Assembly: GCA_016290995.1 (NCBI GenBank)
Contig: JAEEVR010000012.1
Span: 1-64,000 of the forward strand
Source of the DNA: Treponema sp.
GTDB taxonomy: Bacteria > Spirochaetota > Spirochaetia > Treponematales > Treponemataceae
Reading direction: 5' to 3'
Length of the DNA: 64,000 nucleotides
A program made the position numbers and the translations under genes. This document shows positions 40,295 to 49,123 of the stretch, piece after piece; position 1 is the first letter of the stretch; every line of letters begins with the position of its first letter. The notes below the pieces were generated by a model. That model had not been told where the DNA came from, did no database searches, and saw nothing but the letters and a program-made list of their open reading frames with translations.

Positions 40295-41126
40295 GATAAT
40301 CGTATTCAAAGTCTGACTGGCCGACCATCTCGTTTACGGTGTTGCCAAACTTTTGGGCGATGTTGTAAGTGGTTTGCTTGATTACGTTCTTTTTGTCGTC
40401 ATACTTGTAGAAAATTCTAGAGCGGCGCTTTCCGTCCGAGCCGTAAACCGCGTATTCCGTAAGAAGGCCTTCCGCGTTGTAGATGTTCACTTCGCGGGCG
40501 ATTTGCTCGTTCAACTGATTGTATGAATTGATTTCCGCAAGCTTTCCGTCAGTGGAGTAAACAAAAATTTTCTTTATGTCCAACGTTCCGTTTGAAAAAT
40601 AAGAGCAGTTTTCAACCAATTTTTGCTCGCTGTTGTACTTGTAGGTGTTTTTCCAAATCAAGTCGCCGCGGGAATTGTAGTAAGTTTCGTCTATTGAGTC
40701 TGGGCCGTCGTACTTGTAAATTGTCTTTCCAAGCAAGGCGCCTTTTGAATCGTATTCGTTTTCTTCGGTTTTTTTTCCGTTCTTGTCAAAAACCGCGCTG
40801 ACTTTCCAAAAAAGGTTTCCGTCCGCGTCGTAGCAGCTTTGAGAGGCGATCTGCTTGTCCGGACCGTATTCGTAAACGATTTTGCTGGCCAGCTGGCCCG
40901 CGATTGAATATTCGGCGGACTCGATTTCCAAGCCAGCCTCGTTAAATGTATGCTTGTATTTTACGGCGGGGGTTCTAAAATAGTCGCCAAACTTTGTACT
41001 GATGGTAAATTCAGTCTGGGTGTAGCTTTTTGGGGCTCCGTTGGGTTTCATAAAAGGCGAATCGTCAAAAGCGAAGGCGAGAAAACCTGCGGCAAAAAAC
41101 AATGCTGAAATCAAAACTTTTTTCAT
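40284..41126 (-). CDS. secreted protein with YD/RHS-like strand repeats
   Basis: 280 residues. Signal peptide KKVLISALFFAAGFLAFAF. From residue 50 on, the chain is a run of about nine 20-22-residue repeats of the type YxxxGxLxxKxxYxYxxxxxI (for example YDSKGALLGKTIYKYD, YNSRGDLIWKNTYKYN, YGSDGKRRSRIFYKYD), like the strands of YD/RHS repeats or antitoxin-type MORN variants. There is no cleavage or toxin domain, so it is probably a periplasmic or surface beta-structure. The SD GGAG is eight bases before ATG. Confidence 0.7.
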   Translation of the reverse strand: MKKVLISALFFAAGFLAFAFDDSPFMKPNGAPKSYTQTEFTISTKFGDYFRTPAVKYKHTFNEAGLEIESAEYSIAGQLASKIVYEYGPDKQIASQSCYDADGNLFWKVSAVFDKNGKKTEENEYDSKGALLGKTIYKYDGPDSIDETYYNSRGDLIWKNTYKYNSEQKLVENCSYFSNGTLDIKKIFVYSTDGKLAEINSYNQLNEQIAREVNIYNAEGLLTEYAVYGSDGKRRSRIFYKYDDKKNVIKQTTYNIAQKFGNTVNEMVGQSDFEYDYPNQ

Positions 41127-41200
41127 AAGATAATCTCCAAAGTGACTATATTCTATCGTAATTATCGGCTAAAAAGCGAAAAAAGTCTAGTGTCACGGGC

Positions 41201-41230
41201 TTGACCGTTCAATCTTTTTTACACTAATAT
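41201..41230 (+). promoter_or_regulatory. leaderless-type promoter of the AEC carrier
   Basis: TTGACC, spacer 18, TAATAT, then six bases to ATG 41237. Confidence 0.6.
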
Positions 41231-41236
41231 GCTTTT

Positions 41237-42214
41237 ATGTATTTAACCGTTGCCCGCCAGCTTATAGTGATGGCGATTATCGTCGTTATAAGTTTTTTCT
41301 TTTCGCGAAAGAATAAATTTGGCTCCAAAGAGTCCCAGTACCTTAGCCGCATTCTTTTATACGTTATAAATCCCTGCATGATCGTTTCCACTTTTGACGT
41401 GGAATTTAGCGGCCAAAAGCTGCAGTCCTTGGGCCTTGCGATTGGGGTAAGCTTTGCCTTCCACCTTATTATGATCGCCATTGCGACGCCTTTGTTCGCG
41501 CGCAAAAAGACAGGACAAGACCAAAATCGCGGCCGCGACTCGCTTAGCAAAATCGGAATCGTTTTCACCAATTCCGGCTTTATCGGCATTCCGCTCATAA
41601 ACGGCGTTTTTGGAGGCGAGGGCGTCTTTTTTCTTATGGGCTACATTTTGGTCTTTAACGTTTTGCTTTGGGTTTGGGGCGAATGGCTTATGACCGGAAC
41701 GATGAGGCCGCTAAAGATTTTGACAAATCCAAACGTTTTGGCTTGCGCCGCCGGCCTTGCGGTTTTTTGCCTGCCGTTCAAGGTTCCGTATGTGATAATC
41801 GAGCCGTTAAAAATGATCGGCGCTTGCAACGGCGCGGTCAGCATGGTTTTGCTGGGCCTTTTGTTCAGCGCTTTTGGCGAGAATTGCATGGAAGGCCAAA
41901 AACGCGCCGCGCCCGTAAAAGCGTTCGCAAAGCCTTTGGCGCGCGATGTTTTCTTGCGCCTTGTTTTTTGTCCTTTGATTTTGCTGGGCGCGACGCTTTT
42001 GGCTTTGAGCGCTTTTTCTTCCGTTCCAGAAATCAATTTGATTATGAGCGTTCTTTTTATCGCGGCTTGTTGCCCGGTCGGAATGAGCGTTTCCAGCTTT
42101 GCGGTTGTGTTCAAAAAGGACGCCGATTACGCAAGCCTTTTGGTGGCCGTTTCAAGCGCTGCTTGCGTCGTTACGATTCCCCTTTTGGTCGCGCTGCTTG
42201 AAGCGCTAGTTTAA
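41237..42214 (+). CDS. AEC-family (auxin efflux carrier-like) transporter
   Basis: 325 residues with about ten hydrophobic segments in two halves. First half: YLSRILLYVINPCMIVSTF and the crossover FTNSGFIGIPLINGVFGGEG; second half: LLGLLFSAFGE and CCPVGMSVSSFAVVFKKD. Bacterial AEC carriers move organic acids such as malate or malonate. No metabolic neighbour indicates a substrate. Its TAA interlocks with the TAA of convergent uvrC (shared TTAA). Confidence 0.88.
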   Translation: MYLTVARQLIVMAIIVVISFFFSRKNKFGSKESQYLSRILLYVINPCMIVSTFDVEFSGQKLQSLGLAIGVSFAFHLIMIAIATPLFARKKTGQDQNRGRDSLSKIGIVFTNSGFIGIPLINGVFGGEGVFFLMGYILVFNVLLWVWGEWLMTGTMRPLKILTNPNVLACAAGLAVFCLPFKVPYVIIEPLKMIGACNGAVSMVLLGLLFSAFGENCMEGQKRAAPVKAFAKPLARDVFLRLVFCPLILLGATLLALSAFSSVPEINLIMSVLFIAACCPVGMSVSSFAVVFKKDADYASLLVAVSSAACVVTIPLLVALLEALV

Positions 42215-44133
42215 GCCTCATCCGCTAAATGCGCAATCCATTCATTATGCGCCGCGATCTCTTTTGTGGTTCCAGCCTCTTTAAGCGACTGCATTTGCGC
42301 TTCTTTTTTTTGATTGCGCTCTTGGCTTAGGCGGCGCGCTTGCATCAAGATTTCCGTGGCGGCGTCGGCCTTTACGCCAAGCGCTTGGGCGACGTCGGCC
42401 TCTTGGGCGGCGGCAAGCTTTTCCAAAGTCATGAATTTTTGGGTTAAAATCCGCTCGCGCTTGGGGCCGATTCCCGGCAGCTGCGAGAAGGCTGACACGA
42501 CGTTTTCCTTTGTCCTAAGGCGCTGGTTTCGGCTGGTGGCAAAACGGTGGGTTTCGTCGCGCACTCGCTGCAAAAGACGCAGGGCGTCGCTTCGTTTTGG
42601 AAGCGTTATCGGCGTCGAGTCGCCCGGCTTGTAAATCTCTTCGTCACGCTTGGCCAGGCCCGCCACCGGTATGTCCAAGTCCAGCGCCTTTAAGACGCCT
42701 TCCACCGCGTTGACTTGGCCGATGCCGCCGTCTATCAATATCAAGTCGGGAAGTTCCGTTCCTTCGTTTAAAAGCCTTGTGTAGCGGCGCGTCGCGGCCT
42801 CGCGCATTGAGGCAAAGTCGTCGATGATTCCGTTGGTGGTCTTTAGCCTAAAGTAGCGGTAATTCTTTTTGTCGGGGTTTCCGTTGTAAAAGCTGATTAG
42901 CGACGCGACGGGGAATTTTCCTCCGATGTGCGCGATGTCAAAGCCTTCTATTCTTACCGGCAGCGTTTTAAGGCCCAGCTGCTCCTTTAACTCTTGCAGG
43001 GCAGGTACGTCGCCGCGCTCGCGCAAGCGGCGGATTATGTCCTCGTGGGCGTTTTGCTGGGCCATGTCCAGGGCGGCCTTGTGGCGTTTGTAGTTTTCCA
43101 TCGGTTCCGCCACCAAAACTATTTTTGTCTGGGTGGTGAAACGCTCCTTGAGCCAGCGTTCCATAAAGTCCAAGCCCTCTTGCGTGGGAACGTAAATCGC
43201 CGGCGGAAGGTCCGTCTCTTCGGTGTAGTAGGCGTTGATGAATTCCGGCATAAGCTCGTCGTCTTCGTTAAGGCTTGTGACGCGGTAATTGTCGCGGCCC
43301 TGGACTTTTCCTTCGCGAATTTTGAGAACGGTAAAGCTGGCCAACTCGCCCTCGCGCCAAAAGGCGATGTAGTCTCGGTCCTCGGCGCTAAAGTCTTCGA
43401 CAATGTTTTGGTTTTGCATTATCATCAGGGCCTTGAGGCCGTCGCGGATTCTGGCGGCTTTTTCAAAGTTAAGTTCGGCGGCCGCGGCCTTCATTTCGTT
43501 GGAAAGCTTTTCTTCGGTTTCCTTTCCTTTTCCCTCAAGCAGTTCGGAAATTTCTCCGATATAAGCATTGTAGGAGTCTTTGTCGATTTTTTTGCAGCAG
43601 GGCGCCTTGCAGCGGCCGATGTGATAGTAAAGGCAAGGATAGTCGCGCTCCTTAAACTGCTTGCAGTGGCGCAAGGGGTACAGCTTGTACAAGGTGTCGA
43701 TAAACGTGTCCAAAGCGGCCACGTCAGGAAAAGGCCCAAAGTAGAGCGAGCCGTCTTGAACCATCATGCGGGTTTTGAAAAGGCGAGGAAATTTGTCGTT
43801 GGTTATTCGCAAAACCGGATACGATTTTCCGTCCTTTAAGTCGATGTTGTAGCGCGGCGTGTATTTTTTTATTAAATTGTTTTCCAGCAGGAACGCTTCG
43901 TATTCGTTCGCTGTTGTGATATACTCAATTGATTGGGCGCGGGAGATTAAAATGCGAGTTTTGATGTCCTTGCCTTTTGAAAAGTAAGAGCTAAGGCGGT
44001 TCTTGAGATTTTTTGCCTTGCCGACGTAAATGACGGTTCCCTGCGGATTTCTCCACAAGTAAACTCCGCTGGAAGAGGGAGCCTTTAGCGCGGTTTGGTG
44101 TAATTTTTCTCGGTCCGAATTTGTTGAATTCAT
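42211..44133 (-). CDS. uvrC: excinuclease ABC subunit C
   Basis: 640 residues from ATG 44133 (MNSTNSDREK); the track uses a TTG four codons earlier. GIY-YIG nuclease (SSGVYLWRNPQGTVIYVGKAKNL), UVR motif for UvrB (ELNFEKAARIRDGLKAL), RNase H-like 5' nuclease (GFDIAHIGG, LILIDGGIGQVN, RDEEIYKPG) and C-terminal helix-hairpin-helix (LPGIGPKRERIL). A Cys cluster (CKAPCCK, with CLYYHIGRC before it) in the middle fits the reported iron-sulfur site. The start codon is only 15 bases from the divergent LamG gene start. Confidence 0.96.
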   Translation of the reverse strand: MNSTNSDREKLHQTALKAPSSSGVYLWRNPQGTVIYVGKAKNLKNRLSSYFSKGKDIKTRILISRAQSIEYITTANEYEAFLLENNLIKKYTPRYNIDLKDGKSYPVLRITNDKFPRLFKTRMMVQDGSLYFGPFPDVAALDTFIDTLYKLYPLRHCKQFKERDYPCLYYHIGRCKAPCCKKIDKDSYNAYIGEISELLEGKGKETEEKLSNEMKAAAAELNFEKAARIRDGLKALMIMQNQNIVEDFSAEDRDYIAFWREGELASFTVLKIREGKVQGRDNYRVTSLNEDDELMPEFINAYYTEETDLPPAIYVPTQEGLDFMERWLKERFTTQTKIVLVAEPMENYKRHKAALDMAQQNAHEDIIRRLRERGDVPALQELKEQLGLKTLPVRIEGFDIAHIGGKFPVASLISFYNGNPDKKNYRYFRLKTTNGIIDDFASMREAATRRYTRLLNEGTELPDLILIDGGIGQVNAVEGVLKALDLDIPVAGLAKRDEEIYKPGDSTPITLPKRSDALRLLQRVRDETHRFATSRNQRLRTKENVVSAFSQLPGIGPKRERILTQKFMTLEKLAAAQEADVAQALGVKADAATEILMQARRLSQERNQKKEAQMQSLKEAGTTKEIAAHNEWIAHLADEA

Positions 44134-44148
44134 AGTTGGGGACAAGCG

Positions 44149-45669
44149 ATGAACGCTGATAAAAAGATAATCATTTTTCTCTGCTTTTGTCTAGCCTTTT
44201 GGCTAATCTTGGGGTGGAATTGTTTTGCGGAAAGCAAGACGATTGTGTTGGGCGGAAAAACCGGTTGGCCGGAGCTTTCAAGCAAGGAAGGCGTGACCTT
44301 TGGAACGGGCCGCTTTGGCTACGAGGCGGTGGAGCTTTCGACAAACGCGCGCTCAATTACGGGCGAAACCGACTTGCTTTTGGATTTTGAAAATTTTGAC
44401 GCCGCCCGCGATACTTTTGACGACAACAGCGGCCATTATACCGTTCAAAGCAACTCTCTCTTGCGTTCGCCAAAATCCGCGATGGGCCATTATTCCGCCT
44501 TAAGCCGCGGAAACGGAAAGGGCCTTGTCTTGCGCGGAAATTCCGAAACGATTTTTGGCCGCTCAGGCGGAACGGGTTCTTGGACAATTGAATTTTGGCT
44601 TTGTCCCGCCATTGCAGAAAACGGCGAGAAAGTTTTTGAATGGCATTCGTCAAGAATCGTGAATAATTACGTTTCGTTCCAAAGAATCGAAGCCTGCTTT
44701 TTTAACAACAGAATGCAGTGGAATTTTACAAACGTCTTTGACGGAATGACCGACAACAACGGCGAGGTCACGCTCCTTAGCTACAGCGCCTTGATTCCAA
44801 ACAAGTGGAGCCACCACGAAATTTCATACGACGAAGAGAGCGGCTTGCTTGAATGCAAAATCGACTCCCGTGTCGAAGCCTTAAAGTACATCACCGAAGG
44901 CGGCCGCGAAGGAAAGACGATTTGCCAGCCGGTTTTGGGCGAGGTGGCTTCCATCAGCATCGCGCCGGCCTACACAGGCTGCGTTGACGATTTTAGAATT
45001 TTGTCAAAGGTAACCGATTCTTCCCAGCCGCAAAATTTAAATTACGATAGGTACAAGATTGACGGCGGCCGCTTTGAAAGCTTGCCGATTATGGTCACTC
45101 CCGGCTCGGTTATGAACAGCCTTCAAGTTTTGGACAACGTTCCCGCTCAAACGGAAATTCGATATTATGTCCGCGCCGGAGACAACTTTTACAATTGGGA
45201 CGAAAAGGAGCCTAGTTGGGTTCAAGTGAAAAACTTGGAGCAAATCAAAGGCGTGCGGGGCCGTTACTTCCAAATCGCCGCCGACTTGTTCCCGGACGGA
45301 GCGGGCCGACACACGCCGTCGGTTACGGAAATTAAAATCAATTACACGCAAGTTCCTCCGCCCACAGCGCCCTTTAGAGTTAAGGCGATTCCTGGCGACG
45401 GAATAGTGGACTTGTCTTGGTCTTATTCTGTTGACGAAAACGCCGGCGGCTATTATATTTTTTACGGAAACAGGCCCGGCGAATATTTGGGAACCGACGC
45501 TGACCAAGGACCTTCGCCGATTAAGGTTGACAACATCACGTCGTTTAGATTGACGGGATTAAGGAACGGAGCTATTTACTATTTTGCCGTTTCGACTTAT
45601 TCTAAAGATGAAGAGCGGATTAGCGGAAACCTTTCGAATGAGGCTGACGCGCGTCCTGGAAGGAGATAG
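44149..45669 (+). CDS. exported LamG-like and fibronectin type III protein
   Basis: 506 residues. Signal peptide (FLCFCLAFWLILGWNCFAES). Residues about 90-290 form a LamG/concanavalin-type jelly roll (GTGSWTIEFWLCPA, PNKWSHHEISYDEESGLLECKID, AYTGCVDDFRI). The last 100 residues are one FN3 domain (APFRVKAIPGDGIVDLSWSY to YYFAVSTYSKDEE). Such pairs bind glycans or proteins outside the cell. It precedes the TPR gene by six bases, so the two are co-expressed. The start is divergent from uvrC, 15 bases away, so each promoter must lie inside the other's coding region or leader. Confidence 0.83.
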   Translation: MNADKKIIIFLCFCLAFWLILGWNCFAESKTIVLGGKTGWPELSSKEGVTFGTGRFGYEAVELSTNARSITGETDLLLDFENFDAARDTFDDNSGHYTVQSNSLLRSPKSAMGHYSALSRGNGKGLVLRGNSETIFGRSGGTGSWTIEFWLCPAIAENGEKVFEWHSSRIVNNYVSFQRIEACFFNNRMQWNFTNVFDGMTDNNGEVTLLSYSALIPNKWSHHEISYDEESGLLECKIDSRVEALKYITEGGREGKTICQPVLGEVASISIAPAYTGCVDDFRILSKVTDSSQPQNLNYDRYKIDGGRFESLPIMVTPGSVMNSLQVLDNVPAQTEIRYYVRAGDNFYNWDEKEPSWVQVKNLEQIKGVRGRYFQIAADLFPDGAGRHTPSVTEIKINYTQVPPPTAPFRVKAIPGDGIVDLSWSYSVDENAGGYYIFYGNRPGEYLGTDADQGPSPIKVDNITSFRLTGLRNGAIYYFAVSTYSKDEERISGNLSNEADARPGRR

Positions 45670-45675
45670 TTAAAA

Positions 45676-48621
45676 ATGTCTGAGAATAGTTTGATTTTAA
45701 GCAGGGCTGACTCGGCGGTTATGTCGCGCGACTACGCGCTTGCCGCCCGCCTTTATTCCACTTTGCTTAAAGACAGTCCAAGCGATTTGGAGCTTTTGAA
45801 GCGCTTGGGAAACGTTTACATAAAAAGCGGCGAGGACAAAAAAGCCCAGGACATTTACGAAACGCTTTTGACGCTTGAGCCAAAGAATCCAGACTTTCTT
45901 TTGACTTTGGGCGGAATCTACCGCCGCATAAAAATGTACGACAAGTCAATCGAGGTTTTGAACAAGGCCTTAAAGGCCGGCGCCAAGGAAGTTCAGGTTT
46001 ACTACAACCTTGGCTTTACCTACAAGTTCCAGGAAAATTTCAAGGACGCGATCGACTGTTTTGAAACTGTAGTCACGCTGAACCCCAACGACGTTTTGGC
46101 TTACAACCACATGGGTTCGATTTACGAAAAGAAAAAGGAATACGACGCGGCGATCCAAGCCTATCAAATGGGACTTAAGGTTGACCCCAACCATCCCATC
46201 TTGCACTTTAATTTGGCGCAAACCTACGAAGCGTCGGGCAACATTGACGGCTCCATCCGCGAATACGAGGCGGCCTTGCGCTACAAGCCGGGCTGGAAGG
46301 AAGCTTACGTTGAGTACGCGCGCCTTCTTTTTAAGAAGGGAAGAATCAAGGAAGCGGAGAACGTAACCGAGCAAGCGATTAAGGTAAACGGCGATAGCGC
46401 GCGCCTCCAGTCTTTGATGGGCGACATTTACATGGCCGAAGACTTTTACGAGGGAGCGGAGGAGCGATACCATCTTTCGCTTAAGTCGGATCCCAAAAGG
46501 GTCAAGGCTTTGCTTGGCTTGGCCAAGGCCTACGAAGCGCAAGGAAAGAACGCTGACGCGGTTGAAGCGATTCAAAAGGCCAAGTCAATCGCCGTTGACG
46601 ACGACCGCGTAATCAAAGATTCGGTTTCGATAAACTTAAGCGCGAAAAAGCTCGCGGCCGCCAACAAAGACATCAAGGCGCTTTTTGAAAAAGACCAGGA
46701 CGACTTGGAAACTCTTGACCTTGCCGGCCAATACTACATTTGTTCCGACGAAGAAACGCGCGCCGACGATTGCTACAAAAAGATCGAAAGTTTTGACCCT
46801 TCATATAAGATGCACCTTAAGAACGCTTCCAAGCGCTACAAGCAAAAGGGAAAGTTGGACAAAGCGCAAGACGTTTTAAAAGAGTACATCAGGCAAACCG
46901 CTCCCAGCAACGCGACCACTTACGTCGCCTTGGGAAAAATTGAAGAAGAGATGGGAAATCCCAACGAAGCTTTGGCGGCCTACAACCGCGCTTTGGAATT
47001 GGGAAGCGAAAACAAAATGGCAAAGACCGCTTCTTCAAGAATCGCGGCTTCTATCGGAAAAGAAAACATTCAGACAGACGTTGACCTTGGCTTGGACGAC
47101 GACTTGAACGCGGGCTTTGACGAAACGGACAGCGTTCAAATTGACATGGGTCAGGAAGAAAATCTTGAGGAAGAAAACGCGGAAGAAGAAGACACATTGA
47201 CAACTGACGACTTTGACTTTGACGCGTTTGGAAAGTCTCCGCTTTTGGACGACGAGCCGGAAATAGATTTTGGCGACATCGCCGACACTACAGACGAAGA
47301 GGAAGAAGAGGACGAAAAGGCCAACGACATGAACCTTTTGGACGACGAGTCCGCGCTAAAGGAAAAGCCCGAAGAAGAAGAAAAGCCGTTTGACTTTGAC
47401 TCGGCGATTCCCGACGAGCCGGCTTCTGAGGAACCGCCATATAGTTCCGAGCCGGCGCGCGAAGAAGATGAGCCGGCCTATAATTCTGAGCCCGCATACG
47501 AGCCTCCGTATGAACCGCAGCCGCAGCCCCAGCGCTATGAGCCGCCGCGCGACTATCCTCCTAGAGACTATCCGCCGCAAAATTACGCTCCTGATCCGCG
47601 CGCCGACGAACGCCTTCGCGAATTGGAAAACGCAAACCGCGACTTGATGAACAAAATGGCGCAAATCGAAGACAACGCCAAGAAGGCCAGCGACTCCGCC
47701 GAAAAGGCTTGGTACGCCGCGCAAAAGGCGGCCGACAACGCTCAGGCTATCGAACAAAGCCAAGACGAGTTGAACGAAAAGATGGCCTTGATGGCCGAGG
47801 AAGCGGCAAAGAAAGCCGCCGAAGCGCTTGAAGAATACAAGGCCGAAAAAGAGGCTGAGAAAGAAGCGGAAGAAGAAGCCGCTTCCGCCGCCGCTGAGGA
47901 AATTCCTGAAGAGCCGGAGGAGCCGTCGGAGGAAGACGATTTTGACGACTTGTTCGACGACATTCTTGGAACGACCGTTCCCGGCGAAGAGGAGCCGGAA
48001 GAAGAGCCTGCCCAAGAGCCGGTCGAAGAAGACGTGACCGACCAATTCGCCGACCCGGAGCCGGCCGAGCAAACTGAAATTACAATTGAGACCGAGCCGG
48101 AACCGGAGCCCGAGCCGGAAGTTGAAGAAGAGCCGGTAGAGGAAAGCGAGCCTGAACCAGAGCCCGAACCAGAGCCGCCGACCTTTGACAGCGCCGTGCA
48201 AAAGGCCACCGAGATGATTCCCGCGATTGAGAACATTCTAAAAAAGGACGGCTCCGACCGCGATTATTCGGCCGAGATTAAGCTTTTCAAAACCTTGCGC
48301 GCCCTTAGCGAATCCCTTCCCGAAAACGAAAGAAAGGAATTTTTGCAAAGCCGCACGCGCGTGACGTTGGACTACTTGATCGCAAAGTTGGAAGGAAGGC
48401 CCGGCCTCTTAAAGACATCGCACGCCTTGCGAAAGTCGGGCGCGCTGACGGACTACGTTCAAGAGGAAGACGTAAACACGGATTATTCCCAAGACGAGCT
48501 TGCCCGCATCGTTGTCACCGACATGAAGGCTTTGGCGGGCTTCCTTGAGGAAGACGATTTGGTCGTCGCCTTGAACAAGCTTGCCGACTCCTTTTTGGCT
48601 GGCGCTGCGGAATTAAATTGA
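45676..48621 (+). CDS. very large TPR protein with acidic, Pro-rich and coiled-coil regions
   Basis: 981 residues, no signal peptide. Order: about 13 TPR units (15-470; LGNVYIKSGEDKKAQDIYETL, NLGFTYKFQENFKDAIDCFE), acidic stretch (480-590), Pro/Tyr segment with PRDYPPRDYPPQNY, coiled coil with alternating Ala/Lys (about 650-740), a second Glu/Pro-rich part with EPEPEPE runs, and a helical C-terminal domain of about 120 residues (PAIENILKKDGSDRDYSAEI onward). It should be a cytoplasmic scaffold. The acidic region contains DDLFDDILG, which recurs as DDLLADILG in the LRR protein at 53.4 kb. AAGGAG precedes the ATG. Confidence 0.88.
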   Translation: MSENSLILSRADSAVMSRDYALAARLYSTLLKDSPSDLELLKRLGNVYIKSGEDKKAQDIYETLLTLEPKNPDFLLTLGGIYRRIKMYDKSIEVLNKALKAGAKEVQVYYNLGFTYKFQENFKDAIDCFETVVTLNPNDVLAYNHMGSIYEKKKEYDAAIQAYQMGLKVDPNHPILHFNLAQTYEASGNIDGSIREYEAALRYKPGWKEAYVEYARLLFKKGRIKEAENVTEQAIKVNGDSARLQSLMGDIYMAEDFYEGAEERYHLSLKSDPKRVKALLGLAKAYEAQGKNADAVEAIQKAKSIAVDDDRVIKDSVSINLSAKKLAAANKDIKALFEKDQDDLETLDLAGQYYICSDEETRADDCYKKIESFDPSYKMHLKNASKRYKQKGKLDKAQDVLKEYIRQTAPSNATTYVALGKIEEEMGNPNEALAAYNRALELGSENKMAKTASSRIAASIGKENIQTDVDLGLDDDLNAGFDETDSVQIDMGQEENLEEENAEEEDTLTTDDFDFDAFGKSPLLDDEPEIDFGDIADTTDEEEEEDEKANDMNLLDDESALKEKPEEEEKPFDFDSAIPDEPASEEPPYSSEPAREEDEPAYNSEPAYEPPYEPQPQPQRYEPPRDYPPRDYPPQNYAPDPRADERLRELENANRDLMNKMAQIEDNAKKASDSAEKAWYAAQKAADNAQAIEQSQDELNEKMALMAEEAAKKAAEALEEYKAEKEAEKEAEEEAASAAAEEIPEEPEEPSEEDDFDDLFDDILGTTVPGEEEPEEEPAQEPVEEDVTDQFADPEPAEQTEITIETEPEPEPEPEVEEEPVEESEPEPEPEPEPPTFDSAVQKATEMIPAIENILKKDGSDRDYSAEIKLFKTLRALSESLPENERKEFLQSRTRVTLDYLIAKLEGRPGLLKTSHALRKSGALTDYVQEEDVNTDYSQDELARIVVTDMKALAGFLEEDDLVVALNKLADSFLAGAAELN

Positions 48622-48632
48622 ACACAATTTAC

Positions 48633-48661
48633 TTGATTTGTTTTTAATTTTACGCTATACT
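48633..48661 (+). promoter_or_regulatory. leaderless-type promoter of ohrR
   Basis: TTGATT, spacer 17, TATACT, then six bases (TTAAAA) to ATG 48668. No SD is possible in so short a leader. Confidence 0.8.
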
Positions 48662-48667
48662 TTAAAA

Positions 48668-49123
48668 ATGCAAGTAGATAGGAACGATCCGGAGCTTTTG
48701 CGCCTTGACAACCAGCTTTGCTTTGCTTTGTACGCTTGCTCCAGGGAAATCATAAAAGTATACAAACCAATTCTTGATCCGCTGAACTTAACGTACACAG
48801 AGTACGTCGTCTTGATGGCCTTGTGGGAAAAGGACAAAATTCCCGTAAAGGATTTGGGCCAGAAAATTTTTTTGGATTCGGGAACGCTCACTCCGCTTTT
48901 AAAAAAGATGGCGGAAAAAAATCTTGTGGCGCGCGAACGCTCTGAAAGCGACGAGCGCAGCGTAATCATTAGCCTTACTTCAAAAGGCAAGGCGCTTGAA
49001 AAAAAGTGTCGCGACAATCCCGACAAGTTGATTTGCGCCGCAAAGCTTGAGCAAGTTGACGGCGACGCTCTTATGAAAAACCTTCACAAAATGCTTTCAA
49101 ATTTTAGGGACGCGGCGGACTAG
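48668..49123 (+). CDS. ohrR: OhrR-type MarR regulator (organic peroxide sensor)
   Basis: 151 residues from ATG 48668; the track start is the end of the -35 hexamer. The N-terminus DNQLCFALYACSREI matches OhrR, with the peroxide-sensing Cys at 18 and an extra Cys at 24. The winged helix follows (YTEYVVLMALWEKDKIPVKDLGQKIFLDSGTLTPLLKKMAEKNLVAR, then RSESDERSVIISLT). It represses ohr-type peroxidases until oxidised, but no ohr gene is next to it. Its TAG interlocks with the TAG of convergent aroA (shared CTAG). Confidence 0.9.
   Translation: MQVDRNDPELLRLDNQLCFALYACSREIIKVYKPILDPLNLTYTEYVVLMALWEKDKIPVKDLGQKIFLDSGTLTPLLKKMAEKNLVARERSESDERSVIISLTSKGKALEKKCRDNPDKLICAAKLEQVDGDALMKNLHKMLSNFRDAAD

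Noticed and set aside
42994-43839. 281-residue plus-strand ORF inside uvrC
   Set aside because: Shadow of a clear, motif-complete uvrC.
47356-48201. 281-residue minus-strand ORF (and other long antisense frames in the TPR gene)
   Set aside because: Antisense of GAA/GAG/GAC-rich sequence gives Phe/Leu/Val-rich open frames. No start signal or recognisable domain.
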